DNA of 64,000 nucleotides, taken from NCBI GenBank assembly GCA_035079385.1, contig JAVHKY010000034.1:434001-498000 (forward strand), given 5' to 3'. A program made the position numbers and the translations under genes. Positions 1 through 14,300 of this stretch are shown piece by piece (position 1 is the stretch's first letter; each line of letters starts with the position of its first letter). The notes beneath the pieces were generated by a model. It was given only the letters and a program-made list of their open reading frames with translations, was not told the DNA's origin and did not search any database. Source of the stretch: Aspidiotus rigidus. Its lineage: Eukaryota; Arthropoda; Insecta; Hemiptera; Diaspididae.

Positions 1-499
1 CGAAAAATTTCCCTTCAAATTTGCAGAAGTTTGGGGACCAACAAACCCTCAGAAGACCCAAGAATTCCGCCAACTCCTCATGAGGGACACCAGATTTTAC
101 AAGCAAGTCGCCCGTATGTTGGATACTAACAGCCTTAGGGATGTGAGGAAATAATCCTAAAATATCAAAGGAGCATAAGGTTATTTCCGAGGGAAGGTTT
201 ACGTCCTTCAACATGTCCGCCAAAGAGCCCTAGTTCTTTACTGAGTAAGGGGAGGTACAATCTACTCGTGATTCAAACCATCGATCTATAAATTTAGCTA
301 ATAAGTAAGTTGGTGACGAGACAAACGACATTGGAAAATCTTTTTTATGTACTTTGTACCGGGTTAGGCTCCAAAATGGCTTTCTTTGTGAGAAGACTCT
401 TGATAATAAATTCACTTTTGTTGATGATTTGCCCCACCTCTTTAACAAACTGAGGGAAACAGAAAAGGCTATATGACGGTGGAATTTTAGTGTGTTCAA
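1..499 (-). pseudogene. Penelope-like element reverse transcriptase fragment (continues past the window start)
   Basis: Read on the minus strand, the segment encodes a PLE-type reverse transcriptase stretch: a block with YLLAKFIDRWF, then after one frame disruption near 240 a block containing LCSFDILGLFPHIPKA, which corresponds to RT motif A (FD..GLFP.IP). The same two blocks, in the same order, occur in the better preserved PLE copy at 62619-63042, which supports the assignment. The frame is not continuous and no start codon or GIY-YIG domain is visible, so it is a dead fragment truncated by the window edge. PLE RTs normally reverse-transcribe the element RNA at a nicked target site; this copy should be inactive. 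Confidence 0.75.
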
Positions 500-2224
500 T
501 ACGACGTCAGTCCGAAGAAATTTGTGATGGAATTATGTCCACCTCGATGTCTAGATATTGAGGCAAGAAGAATAAAACAGTGAAAGTCGACCGGCCTTTG
601 CTGCAGTAAATATTGATATCTTTCTCATGCATGAATCAAACAGGCTGAAAAGACGCTGGGCCTTTGAGACCATCATCGAGATCTTCCAATAAGGAAATGT
701 AATATTGTGAACAACTATAATATACAATAAATCAAATCGCCTGAGAACAAATTTTCCATCATCCTTCCGTGCGATTCTAATCTTTCCAGCAACAGCGAAC
801 GTGCCACCAAAATCTCTCAATAGCCTTACTGTCGTAGAATATTTTATTAAGATCATCTGATGATTTAGCGAAGTAAGATTAAATAAGTCAGCAATCAATT
901 TTCACTCTGTAACGCTTCAAGTCAGGCAATAGATAGCGCCACAGAAGCCTCCCGATAAAACACAACTTAAACAAAGTGCGTACGAGCCACATGTTGGTGG
1001 ATCTGTGTATTTAATTTCCTGCAGCCCGTTTTTTTCGACTTTGTTGTGCTTTCCTTTAATTTTTCGCATTTTCCTTTGCGAGACGAAGTCGGCCTTCGAC
1101 ACGTACACGTCGACAAGACCAATACTGGAAGTCGAATTTTTCAGAAAAACTTCGTGTCCCGTTGTTGGGCATTGGCACAGTGAAATCGCTTTCTCAAAAC
1201 CGAATTTTGACTTTTTAACGATGTACTTTCTCATCTCTTGAGATCGTTCTTCGAATTTGAACCATATACGGTTGTATTTGAATACTTCAAAATCTACAAT
1301 ATCCCGACAAATGGACCGTAGTTCCCACTCAAATTGCCAGCCACAAAAACTTTGTTCGGCTTTTTCATTGGAATTTTTCTCTGAAAAGGCGAAATAAGAC
1401 GAAAGTGTAGGAGGTCATCTTAAATCGATGGGGACTAGCAAAATCTAGCCTGCATGGAGCATGGCAAGGAAACCCAATCCCTCCATAAATGACACACGAA
1501 AGTATTGACTTTGACTTCATTGAATGAATTACCTTCAACCATTTTATAAACTGGAGATATCCTAAAGCTTGACATGATTCTCGATTCGCAATGTACTTCA
1601 TTCCGATGAGAAATGAAAGTTAGAAAAATGATTACGTTCAAAAATATCATTTTCGAAATCACATCAATTGACGAGTTGAAAGTATAGAAGAATCTTTGTT
1701 TACATCAACGCAGCGAACAGTAATAATAAATATTTTTCTAAGTAAAGCGTTTACACACGAACACAAACACAAAGACTTACTTTACCCACGACAGGGGATT
1801 TTCAGAGTACCGAAAAAAGCAGACGAAAATTTCTAAATTTAGATGATGGTTGAACTCAGTAGTAACAAACTCGACCCATTTTCAAGCCACATACTCGATG
1901 AATCTCTCGACTAACGGTGGAACATGAGCGATCTCTAGCCAGGCCAGGGTCAGGATGGATTCTCTCAGCAAATTGTACACTCTCACGCACAACTTCAGAC
2001 TGATTGAATGGATTTGAAGAATTTTTCGGGAAAGATATGAGAGGCACTAGGAATCTTCTGAAGGACATAAATCAATAATTAACAAGAGACCGATTGAAAC
2101 GAGATTTTGAGTTTGGTCCTTGGACCGCACTTGTATGGCTTCTTTAATATGTACCTGACGAAAAATGGGATAAAATTTATTGCTTATGCGGCAAACTTCA
2201 ATCTTTTCATTTTCTATGTTACAG
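500..2224. other. No recognisable gene; upstream flank or intron of the transporter gene
   Basis: The sequence is AT-rich. A 105-codon minus-strand ORF (917-1234) overlaps a 78-codon plus-strand ORF (1005-1241); neither resembles a family I know. Earlier exons of the transporter should lie upstream of 2225, but I could not find a segment with the expected membrane-helix sequence here, so they are probably outside the window. Confidence 0.4.
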
Positions 2225-2349
2225 GTTTCTAAGTCCGATTTTTCCAATCACTGGCACTCCAATAATAGCGACATTCATATCCGGAGTCGCGGCAGCTCTT
2301 GCGGCCTTCTTCATGAATTTAAAAATTCTTGTCGAAATGATGTCCATAG
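2225..2349 (+). CDS. Transporter exon 1 of those visible (internal exon)
   Basis: A TTACAG acceptor ends at 2224 and a GTGAGT donor starts at 2350. The exon opens with the last base of a split codon and then reads FLSPIFPITGTPIIATFISG through NLKILVEMMSI. It covers a transmembrane helix and the start of the MSIGT motif, which is split by the intron in phase 1 and completed exactly by the next exon. Confidence 0.88.
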
Positions 2350-5300
2350 GTGAGTATCGAAATATTTGCAGACATTTCGCTCACAGAATATTCCTTTGAA
2401 ATAATATTTAAAATTTTCTAATGAAAATCTCACAAAAATTTTCCCTTTTACACGATTCATGTCTCTAGGCGAAGTCTACCATCAGCATACTTTCTTACCA
2501 CTACTCTCCAATTTCAACTAAATTTGCATACGACCATGACCTTGGGATCTGAGGAAGATTTAACCTTCGCTGTATGATGACCCAGTTTTATGGATTTGCG
2601 TCCGGGAGTCCGGGTGGAATGTTGACAGTCGCCATATAAAGTAATAGAATTCAGGCGGTTATCTGCTAGGAGCGCTACAATCGACAAGATTCAAAACGGG
2701 ATCCCTTTGACTCATTTCTTTGGCGGAAAAATTAAGAGAACAATAAAATTACCTGATCCTTAATTTCACCTACTACAGCCTCCATTTATTTTACTCTCTC
2801 ATTCCATCTACAACACTGCGAAATGCTTTTTAATCCACTAAGGCCGAACTTGAACAAATCAAAAGCTCGGAAATGGAAGACAATTTTCTCATCCGATCTT
2901 TGCATACCTCTCACACTCTAAGCTCATGCAGTCTTTTTTTTTTTATAAAATAATCTCGAAGTTTTTTACATAACTTCACTACCATAAGAAAATTGAATTT
3001 TATGCTTCCAACCTTAAAAACCATAACAATCGAGTTTTACTCGCTGTCGCGACGAGAGAAGTTCGTAAAATCGACATTTCTGCGAGTTCATCTACAACAC
3101 TAAATCAAGATAAAGAAGGAAAATCCTACAGGTTATTAACATCATGAAAAGTAATGACTCCGCAAACTATAAAACTGATACTCGTGGCAAATCTGTTGTT
3201 TATTCATCACTCGTAAGCAGACTACCTAGATACACTGCACCAACTGGGCTTCAATTCGCTGTCTGCTACATCCATCTATTTATTTTCATTAATGGGGGTA
3301 CTGAAATACCAAAACGTTGAATAAATTGTATTTATATGGAAAAATTTCGAAGAAACCTTATGAATTATGTAGTAGCTGTAACACCATTTTCTTCTAAAAA
3401 TAATTTCAAGTTATCAAGAAGCCCGCGTAGGTTTCTTTCCTTATTGCACGTTAATTAGGGATACTTTTGCAATATATAGAAGGAAACAATTATAATCGAC
3501 ATTTTATATCGTTCAAACAATAGTATAGAATATGGAAGCTCTGTCTTTTACTGTTGACTCTCTACCTACATCAAACTATCCTTTCCTTTTATTTGCTATA
3601 ACGTCGTCAACGTCACCTAGGTGGTCAAACAATTACGCTCGTGTTTTCGTGAATACAAATTATGTCATTATTTTTACCGCGATGTAATTACTCGAAATAA
3701 TTATGGCTGCGCTAATTTGATTCGAACGATTTGTTGACAGGCACTTTATTGGCGTACACGCTAGTGTCCACGTGCGTTCTGATTTTACGATACCAACCTC
3801 ATTCGATGAATATTATGGAACTCCTACCCGAAGCATTACGAACACCTTTGAAAGGATCTCCAACTAAGGAGGTGGTCACAAACGGAGAAGCTAAGGTTGA
3901 GTATACGATCTTCCAATTTTTTATTCTTCCTGAAAACGTAATTATGCAATATTGATTGTTTTTGTAGAGGATTTTCGAGAGAAAACTCAGTACTGATCAG
4001 ATAAAGAAAGCTTTCGGTTTACCAGTCACTGATGATAAAAGTCAGCTGAGTACATCACCAAATCGGAAGGTGGTAGTTAGGAGAGTTACACGCAGGTTGG
4101 TAAATTTGTGAGCTTGAAAAACGATCACGTTATTTGTAGGTACAGTGTATGTCACTGAAATGCATGAAAACTTTACCTTTACGGTGAGGAAATGACAAGT
4201 AAATCCAGCATTTCATATGGATCACTAAATCATTCAATAAAAGCCACGTTTTTCTCGCACTCCAGAAAACATTAGGAAAAGTTTGTAACAGCAGAACCAG
4301 TATTCATTTAGGGTTGCTCTCGGTCACAACGGTGGACCTTTGTATTGGCCTTACTGACGAAGATTGCAGATCTCGAGGAGAAAAGAAAGCCACAAGCTTT
4401 TCGGACAACTGAAGCAGTGTCCAAAAGGGTATGGATACCGGTGCCAGAGGTGCGGTTTGTTTAGGACCTTTTTCATGCACGCTTATTAAAAGGCGTTTCA
4501 TTCAGAGTTGGACTCCCTAGTCAAGCACCTTCCAATCTATGCGTACAGAGCCTTGATCGGGCTTAAGGCAAGGTATACATCGAGGGTTTGCAAAAAGTGT
4601 TTAGAAAGTTGAATGTACTCAACACACAAAAAAGCTAACCTTACCCAACGTCTTTTTACTGATGATTACAGCATTTCTACCGCCTCTTCCAGCTCTCAAG
4701 GAGCCCAAAGACTTCTCCACGAAACTCGAAACTCAATTACTACCTGGACATCAAGAAACGGCTTCAAATTCTTAACAAAAGACGCCCTATCTCCTCTTTC
4801 CAACTCTCTTCCTACAAAATTTTGAAATTCCACTTCGAAATTCTGCTCAACTTCTCGGCCTCCACTTTGATGAAAAACTTACTTGGACCCCTGATATTAA
4901 ATTTCTGAAAGCAACTGCACACGTACCTTGAGTATCATCTCACCCCCCCCAAAAAAAAAAGGTGCATCAGAAAACGAATACTACAGCTCTATAATAGTTT
5001 ATTCGATCTAAATTAGATTATGGAGCACCAATATACAATTGAGCCAACAAATCTGTCTCTCATTACTCGACACTATTCAAACTACCTCTCTGAGAATGGC
5101 CCTGGAAGCTTATCGCACAAGCCCTAAGCTCAGTTTATGCGCTGAAGCCACAATACCTCCACGGTGTCCGGCAAATTCTTCGCATGAAAATTCTTCGCAA
5201 GAGAAAATTATTCGCGAGACAAATGACGTCAAGTTGATGTAATCTTCAAGTAGGCCTAACTAAGCAGTAAAGTTGTTTCTTTCATTTCCGCCAATGCATT

Positions 5301-8300
5301 ATGAGAAAAGTTATTGAAGAAGGGCTGAAGGTGCGTTACAAAACGGATAGTGATTTTGCTCATAGGTTACGTCATTTTGCAGCGTCAGCATTTGTACGAG
5401 TTGATGAAGTGATGGAAGCATTCGACGTTTTATGAGACAATAACGTTATCCCAGTTGAGGCTCAAGGAGTTCTCAATTACTTTGAGGATACCTGGGTCGG
5501 CCGGCCTTATCGCAGGGGTAGGCGAGCGCCGAAGTTTCCATTGAAAATGTGAAACCGCAATGAGGCCGCAGTCAGAGGTATGCCCAAAATTAATAACTCC
5601 GTTGAGGGATGGCACAATGTTTTCGAGTCAACGGTGGAAGCATATCACCCGAATGCCTTCCGATTCATCGAAGCTGTGCAGCGAGAACAGGTCTTGACAG
5701 AAGTGAATTACAGGAAAAAGTCGCGGGAGAGCCTCCAACAAAGAAAAAAAAAATTTATCGTGACAATACAGCTAGATTGAAGCGATTAGTTGCACGTTAC
5801 AATTCTGGAGACCAAAATGACGAAACTGAATCTGACGGGGAGGGTGATGATCATCCAATTTTAATATACCCGAGAGTAGTTCATAACATTGCTTATTAGT
5901 TCCTATTTCTAAACTATTTTTTGTATCATTGTACATTGATTTGTACTCGTTTTAATATGCATCATGAAACACATTTTTGTGCGAACAATTCTCGTGTTTT
6001 CGTTTTTGTGAAAAATTTTCAGTGCGAAGAATTTCCTGTGCTCACAATTTGTCTTGCGCCTAATTTTCTCTTGCGAATAGTTTACTTGCGAAGAATTTCC
6101 TATGAAGAATTTTCGCGCGAAGAATTTTTATGCGAAGAATTTTCTTTTCGTAGACTCATACCAACTTCCAATTTCTTATCCTCTGTTTCTCAATTCCCTG
6201 ATCTCCCTATATATAACACAATCTTTCTCCAAAACAATGAACCCTTTTCGACTCACAATGAACATATCCATCTCCAATCTAACCTCTCCCTCAATAAGCC
6301 TTACAAAGCAATACCTCCCCCCCCTTGGACGCCCCCTGAACCAAACACACGTCTCGACCTCACACAAATCCCCAAATCAAACAACATCATTATCATCCGA
6401 AACATTCGAAAGTTGATACAGGAGTATCCTGGTTCCACAATATTTGCTTTTCAGATGGATCTAAAAAATTGAATAAAACTGCTTACGCATATTCCATAAA
6501 TGGATGCCTAACTTCCCACCGTATGTACATAATATTGCATCCATATTCACGACCGAATTGATGGACATATTCTCCTGCCTTTCCCACCAGCCTCAACTCC
6601 CTCCGAACGGCAAATTTCTTCTCCTTACTGACTCACCTTCTTCTCTACATTCTGTAGTGGACATCTACAACACTCACCCCCTCATCCAACGCATCCGCCT
6701 TACATATTCAACCTTAATTCTATTAACACCCAAATCACGTTCATATGGATCCCTAGTCATATCGATCTAACTGATCATGATGCAGGTGATAGAGCCGCCA
6801 AGAACGCCACCGGCTCAGCTAGAATGACTGGCTACACCCGTCTACCTGTCTCCGATTACAAAAATCACTACCGTTCTCTTATCCTTCAAAAATGGGAATC
6901 ACTTTGGAAAAATTAAACGTCTAACAAACCCCCATATCCCGGTCCACCTCTATCAGAAGTCTTAGACAGGAAGAGGTTGTGCTCACCAGTCTAAGAATTG
7001 GTCATACCGGAATCACACCTGATCTTCTAGCTCTCCCATCTTGTCCTTACTGCGAAGAAGAAACTTCAACAGTCGAACATTTCTTTTTCTGCCATCTACT
7101 TGCACGTCTCCGCTCTTCCCTGAGTGTTGCTTCCTCCCACTCTCAAGCACTAATAAATAATTCGGATACGATAACCCTCTCCTTTCAATAAATAAGCCTC
7201 GCCCAAATCTATTCTTCCATAAAAAAAAAAAAAAATTACAATAACCAACCAACACACCTTCTACAATCAGATATTATATAAAACTATTCTTCAAGATGTA
7301 CCCATTATTAATCTATTTTTTTAATCATTTCTAACAAGTATGTAATCTTGTCGAGCAAAATAGCCCTTAGCGTAGCTAAACTACTCGTAAAATAAAATTT
7401 AAAAAAAATACAACAACTATTAGCAGTTTTTCGAATACGCCTCATTATTGGGCAATACTCACGTCCAATTTTCGCGCTTCATTGCGATAGGCCAGTGTAC
7501 CTTCTCGCGCATTGAAATTTTGTAGCTCGATAAGATACGTTACGCGTCGCAACAAACCACGGTAACTAAACATGGGTATTGTACGACAATGAGAGATCTT
7601 GAAAAACGGTAAGTGACACACAAAGGTCGAAAATACCTACTTCTAAAAATGCCTTCATACTTTATGTTCAGTTTGAAGTTTGTTCATGTGTGTCAAATCA
7701 TATCAGTCATGTGAAGCGTAAAGTTGAAAGCCACGAGCCCTGTATAGACAGGTGAATAATTAAATAACGACCTAACTAAATATCTCAAGGTCATTCTAAC
7801 TGTTGTATTAGTTGGACCCCTGTTTGGATAGGTAAGTCACGTCAGGTTGATCAGGCAAGAATAAGTTAACAAGAGTGACCCATTCTTTCCATCTGTCCTG
7901 ATTCAGATCGACGTTGTGCTTTTGAAAGATCCTCATGACCCTGCTAAATACCTGAAGGTCATTCAAACTGTTTTCTGATTTGAACCTTGTTCGGGTAGAT
8001 AATTCAGAGAAACAATTGTGCCTTTGCCAACATGTTGAGTCATGCAGCCAATATTAGTAAACGTCAGCGTCAGATTGACAGGAGTAACCATTTCCTTTTA
8101 CCAGCGCTGATCCAGATCGGTGGTCTGTCTTTGAAAAACCTAAATTACCCTGCTAAATATCTCAAGGTCGAGCAAATGTTGTGCCAATTGGACGCGCGTT
8201 TGGGTACGTAAATCAGATAATGATCCTTCTTTTGCCCGCCTAGTTAAAAGACCTAGCCTCAGTATTACAAGAAAACTAGTGAATTCTCTCTTTCTGCGTG

Positions 8301-11300
8301 TTGTTTTAAAATAGTGCTCTAATATCTCTGTTTTGCTTATGGGACCTCGGTCCGAATTAGTAAATTAGATAATGATTCTGCTCTTGTCACCTTGTCGAGT
8401 TGACCAGGCTAACATCACTTTAACAAAGTAGCCCTTGTATGTGCTCATTCAGATTAGCTTCCTGCCTTTGAAAAATCCTATTGACCCCACTAAATGTCTC
8501 AAGGTCATTCCAACAGTTGTGATCATTCGACTTTTCGGGTTGGTAAGTCAGATAATAATTCTGCCTTTGATTCAGCTCGACAAGGGGAAGAATTTCTTTT
8601 TGTCACAGTAGTGATTCAGATTGTTGTTCGGCCTTTCAAAAGCCCACATTACCCTATAAATATCTCAAGGTCATTCAAACTGTCGTGCTAATTGAAAGCC
8701 GGTTTCGATGTAAATCAGATAATCATTCTACCCTCGTCAGCATTTTGAGTCAGTTTAACAAGAGTAGCAAAATCTTACCGTTTGTGCCAAATTTAAACAA
8801 AGCATTCTGACTATTGTAGGAACTGGATCTCTGTTTTGGTAAGTAAGTCAGCCAACGATTCTTCCTTTGCCAGTACGTCGAGTCGAACAACCAAACGTCA
8901 GCCTTACAAGGATGACCATTTATTTTTGTCAGCGCTGATTCAGATTGTTGCTCTGCTTTAAAAAGCCCCAACAGTCCAGGCGCGGATCCACGGGCGGGAT
9001 GTGGGAAATCCCCCCACCCCCCCCCCAAAAAAAAAAAGAAGTCTGTAGTGTCGAAGAAAATATAAAAAATTGGATGCCATTGCAGGAATGTAATGACAGC
9101 GGGGAACCCTCTGTCCCGAGGCCCCTCTAGCCTGAAGTTTTTCCAAGTCCTGAAAATTATGACATGACAACTTGAACGCGCTGCAATCTCAAGGAAGCCG
9201 TCTTCTTTCCGAGTCCCCCTCCTATGATATATATAGCTCGAAGGTAGGAATTTTTCCAAGTCCCCCTCCCCTCGCCGTGAAGTCATCAATTTCGCTCGCG
9301 CCCGCGGACGAAAATTTCCTGGAAGTACCCCCAACAAAAGGGATAGCGGGTTCCCGCTAAAAAAAAAAGGTCCTTTAGACTTTTTTTGAATCATTTCCTC
9401 TCCCAAAGTGATCGTCTTGATCCACGCTTGCAGTCCTGCTAAATATCTCAAAGTCATTCTAATTTTTGTGCTAATGGGATCGCGTAAGGCAGATTATGAT
9501 TCTGTCCTCGCCGAAATGCCCCGTCTACCATGAAAAATCAGTTAAACAAGAGTTGCAACTTCTTTCCATCCTTGCTAATTCAGATCGGCGCCCTGACTTC
9601 AAAAACTACTAAAGACCCTGCTAAATGTCTCAAGGTCATCCTCACAGTTGTGCTATGGACCTCCGTTTGGCTAAGTGAGTCAGATCATAATTCTGCCTCG
9701 CCCCTAGAATCAGTTTGAGAAGAATAACCAATTCTTTCAGTCTATGTTGATTCGGATCGGCACCCTGCCTTAAAAAGTACTAATGATTATCAAGATTACA
9801 CGTACGTTAATCACAAGGTCGGTTTCAGCACAAGTGCGAATGCCATCAACATGCGGAGAACGAACTGAAGAAGTAGCCTGAGTTAGCGAAAAAAGGAAGG
9901 AAGAGAATGAGAGGAGGAGGTGAGGGAGAAAGTCCGTAAATGTACCGAGTTGTAGAAAGTGAAAGGACGCTGGCTGCTACGATTTCCAACTCTTCGAACT
10001 TATTCATGAGACTACCTTTGGTAGCCGCGGAACAAGGCTGACTTTTAAGAAATCTACGTCGTGAGCTGTTCTGGTGTAGGTGTTTTACGACAGCCAAAAA
10101 ATAAGAATTTTCTAACCTACATCTTTGTACCAGGTCATTTAAATACGCCAGGCGGAGATGGCGTTGTTTCTTCTTTGCGTTGAGAGGACCCAGATGAGAG
10201 ATGAAGCTTGCGAGAAAGAAGTTCGACGGAATTTTTTATGAATGACGACTTCATTTTGAGAGCGAGAGCCTCGATGGTGTGACGATGTCGTTTCCTCTCC
10301 ACGTCTTTTTTCTCCATAAGAATCGTGCAGAGGCAATGTACCATGCCGTTGAAGGCTGTGAATTTATGATTGAAGTGGAGTGATGCGACGGCGTGTACTA
10401 AATTTTGGGTGGACCAAGGAGACGTCAAGTCTAAAAGAGACAACGCCGTCTACCTTCTCTCCGGAAACTAATATAATTTGTAAGCTCGTTTTAAGGTCAT
10501 GAGGCATTACACACGTGAACAAATTTCAAACTTTTGGAATAAACATGAACTATCGGAGGTATTTCTAGAAGTAGGTCACTCCCTCTCATTATTGTGCAGT
10601 ACTCATATTCAGTTACATGGTTTTAGCGACGCGTAACATATCTTATCGAGTGACAAAATTTCAATGCTCGAGAAGGTACACTTCCCTGTCGCAATGAAGC
10701 GCGGGAACTGCTCAATCTAGGCCGACAGACGACAGAAAAATCGTAAATATTTTGGCTAGCTTCGAAATGGCCTACATCGATGAGGCATATCTGAAAAACT
10801 GATACAGTCCATATTGATTCAGTCAATCTGGAGTGCAAAACCTTTCATGAAATTGAAAACAATCATTAACCTGATAGAAAGGATAAAATGAGAAGAATAT
10901 TTGCTATTCCTGCGATTCACATCTCCTCGGGTGATATATTCTATGCCTTTAACCGGCGCGGACTTCACTAGAGTGCTTACAAATAACGTTCTAACGTCAA
11001 AAACTACATTCTTTATTCGCTAAAATATTTTGACATTTTTTTACATGGATAGCTCACCGGATTCTGACGACTCTATGGGGAACGACGATCCAGGACAAGT
11101 CACCGAAGATAATCAACGACTGGTCAAAGATAAACGGGACAAGAAACATTACGGCACAACGCTTCACAAGATCACTCCTGTTCCCAAATCGATCGAGGAA
11201 AAAGTCAGCGAACGAATGGACAACGTGAAGAAAAGATTACAAGTAGTTCATAGTATCAGCATTAGCTACCGTTTTCATTTGCACAGTCAACTCAATTTTT

Positions 11301-14300
11301 CTTTTTCCATCATTACAGGTGTTTACCTACTTATGTCCAGCACTTTTTCCGTGGGTCGATTGCGGTCCAGCAACCACAGAGTCAGGCAAATCGGTCGTGC
11401 GATTTGTAGCTTTACTTTATCTACTAATTCTTGTTTTTGACGTTATCATGGTATATTGTTCGCGACCGTTGTCAACTTTGATGACATGCGCCGCCTACCT
11501 TCTAGGATTCGGTATTATTGTAGTTATCGCGGCGATATCACGCAAACCTCAAAACAGGTGCGTAGACGGTTTCGTTCTACGGAAATATATGTAAGCGAGG
11601 TGCTCCAAAGGTGTTCTCTCGTACCGAATAAAACGACTGAAGTCATCAAGAAGAGTTCTAGACTTTCCACACGTACGTCACTCGATTGATGTTCAAACAA
11701 GGGTGAAGATACTGAATTTAGATATGTATTTGAATTCGTTGAAAATGAATCGATGAAAAGTTCATTTCCCCCTTTCTTTTTCATTGTCGAGAGGGAGACG
11801 AAGAGGGATCCTCGTCCGTTAAACTTACCACACATGAGGATGGTGATTTAATACGCTGGTCGTTATAAATAAAATTTACCGAGAACAATACGAAATTTCA
11901 TATCAGTAAGATGACAATTTTTACTCCATCGAGGAAAAGGAAAAACTCGAAATTTAGTGATCGATTCTTTTTCAACGGGGCTATTTAAATAACGGTCGGG
12001 AAGAATCATTAGATTAAATGGATATGGAATAGAATGTGGACCAGAGTAAGTTTAGAGTATCAGTAATGGATTCCGAGTAGTTGGAGAGGGTAGAAGAGAC
12101 TTGAGAGGGGAGAGAAAGTATTTTCGTGGGCTTAGAAAGTACAGACACAGAAAAAAATTCATCAGAATGGCAGTAGAGAGCTCAATAAGAGGAAAGGAAT
12201 GGGCTAGGTGGGAGAGCCTAGCGAGCTATAACTCTTTTCTCATGGCGCGGCGTGAGGTGCGAATTGAAGAGAATCGGACCGGGGGAGCGCGAATTTTTCA
12301 ATCGAAAGAATATTATTATTATTTGATTGAGGGACCAAAGATTGCGCCATGACGCGGGGTTAGAGAACGATAGTAAGATTTTAAGTCATAGGCCGGAGAA
12401 GGAGTAGCGTCAGTGGTTGAGGAAGACAGCAGGGCTGGCTTGGTTCCTACGTCTACTGCGTCGAGTTCCGGTGGGCCGATGTACCAGTGTCCAGAGGAAT
12501 GCCTTTAGGAAGCTGAACGACGGAGTTGGAAGGATAGGGTCTTCTATGGCTCGGAGAGAAGAAAGAGAAGAGGGAAGGAGGAGAGATAGATGGCAAATAG
12601 ATCAGTAGAATATAATTATGTAAGCCGAGATGGATCTCAGATGGACCTCAACATTAATAGAGGAGGCGTAACCAGTTTTGAAAGCCAATTTGGGTCCACT
12701 TGTGAGGCACAAATTGTGGGATGGAAAATCATTAGCAATGACGGCTTTGATGTGTTTCAAGTATATTAAATTAGGCGATTTTTGTGAATCAGCCAGGTCG
12801 AGGCGAATATGAGGCGTCGTGGATGTCTAGAGCGGGGTTTGCGTGGAATTCTAATGAAAGAAGTAGTAGGTTTTCGGAACCGAGGAAGGAAAGAAAGATA
12901 GGGAGTTGAAGAAGCTAGGACGTAGATGCGAAAAATTGGCGGTCAAGCAGGCTGAGTGCAGAGCTGGTGCACAGAGCATCAAAGGCTAAACGTAGGTCAG
13001 CAGATTTTATAGCATCCAGTGATTTTAGGGAAGATCTATTACTCCGTGTGTAGATTGGGGACCGGTAATCCAGTAGAGAGCGGAATTTTGATTAGCTACA
13101 AGGATCGATTATCGGGAAAAAGCGGAAAATCGTTTCAAAATCGAAAATTCTCTCAATCGCCCATTATTCCCATAATTTTTTCCTGATAATCCGTATTAAT
13201 ATTATTTTACTTAGTATAACAACAAAATTTTTCCAAATTTCACTATTCAGGAATTCACAGCTCGAAGTTGAGACTTTTTTAAATCACTTTTCTCGTTCAG
13301 GCCATCTGTGAAATTTTTTCCAGTCCCACTCTTCCGAAATTCTTATTTAGTTCGATGCCTTTGCCCTCTGGGATATCAGATTATCCAAGTCTTTTTAAAG
13401 TAGGTCAGAGCCTCCTACTTTGCTCCTGGCTATGGTCAGTTTCAAAAATTCTTCTAGGAATTATAATATGCTGTTCAAATTCGAAATGTACCAAGTATAA
13501 AGACTGGTACAGAGCCTTTCGGGAATTTCCCAAGTCCTCCACACCCTCTTCTATCTTTAAAATTACAATTTTCTTTTATGGAGAAAATATTTTGAAATTA
13601 TGAAGAAACACAGGGATTGTTGTTCCTTCCAGGGGGGGGGGGGGGGTGAAGTCACAATCCCTCACATGCGAAGCGGTTGTCATAAAATTTCATAATTTTT
13701 TAATAATGTTCTCTTCATAGAATGAAATTCGGCTTCCACGTTTAAAATCGTATAATTTCCAAGAACAATTTCCTGTTCATAATTATATTCCAAATTTTTA
13801 CAATTCTTCAAGTAGTCGCCCTGGGCTGAGAACCACAATTAACTACATTGACATAGCAACAAAGGACCTCTGTTCGATGGAGATTTTTTTTCGGAAGGTT
13901 CACCGCCCGGCGAAAACTGACCTACCTTAATTTAATTACGAACTAGAAAATAATTTTTTCCATTTTTTTTTCTTATTGTCTCCTAATAATTTCGAATAAT
14001 AAGCTCTATTACGACAGGAAAGGAGTCAGAAAATGTCAGACTTTTCGGAACTCCAATTTCGAATTCAATTTAGCCTACAATATCGAAACCAAATTCGAGT
14101 AACCACCCACCTATAATAAGATGATTGTTAATTCGAAAAAATATCAGAACTAAAATATGAAATTTGGGAAAAGTGAGTTGCTCCAATCACAAAATAAAAG
14201 CTCACAAGAGTGAAAGAGAGAAAAATTCTTCACTTGTTCATCTCTTCGTTGTGTAGGTCATTCCATGAAGGGCAATCGATGAGGTCTATCACAGGTCCAT

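Larger units (their letters stand above)
4500..7415 (+). mobile_element. Degenerate Jockey/I-type LINE remnant, interrupted by a MULE-like insertion
   Basis: From about 4613 the plus strand reads a decayed non-LTR reverse transcriptase: RLFTDDYSIST (the F-x-DD catalytic block), TTWTSRNGFKF, a thumb region with LGLHFDEKLTWTP, then RMALEAYRTSPKLSLCAEA. After the insertion at 5173-6144 the frame picks up a ribonuclease H-like stretch (6160-6800, ending HDAGDRAAKNATG) and a C-terminal zinc motif, LRIGHTGITPDLLALPSCPYC with a later EHFFFC. Many stops and frame changes are present. The 3' end is AT-rich with an A-rich tail near 7390-7415. Endonuclease and ORF1 are missing. It lies inside transporter intron 4. 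Confidence 0.75.
7474..10712. repeat. Large inverted repeat with ~220-bp arms (7474-7700 and about 10490-10712)
   Basis: The left arm begins CGCGCTTCATTGCGA and continues through GTGTACCTTCTCG and TAAGATACGTTACGCGTCGC. The reverse complement of 10577-10712 carries the same blocks in the same order with scattered differences, and weaker similarity extends to about 7700 and 10490. The arms enclose a tandem array, a MITE and a possible RT remnant. It could be an old terminal-inverted-repeat element or two opposed copies of one repeat; I could not identify a target duplication. Confidence 0.6.

Noticed and set aside
917..1241. Overlapping 105- and 78-codon ORFs
   Set aside because: No recognisable domain and no splice or start context; kept only as part of an unassigned stretch.
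8750..9457. 235-codon minus-strand ORF
   Set aside because: It crosses the degenerate tandem array and the inserted MITE including homopolymer runs; no domain is recognisable.
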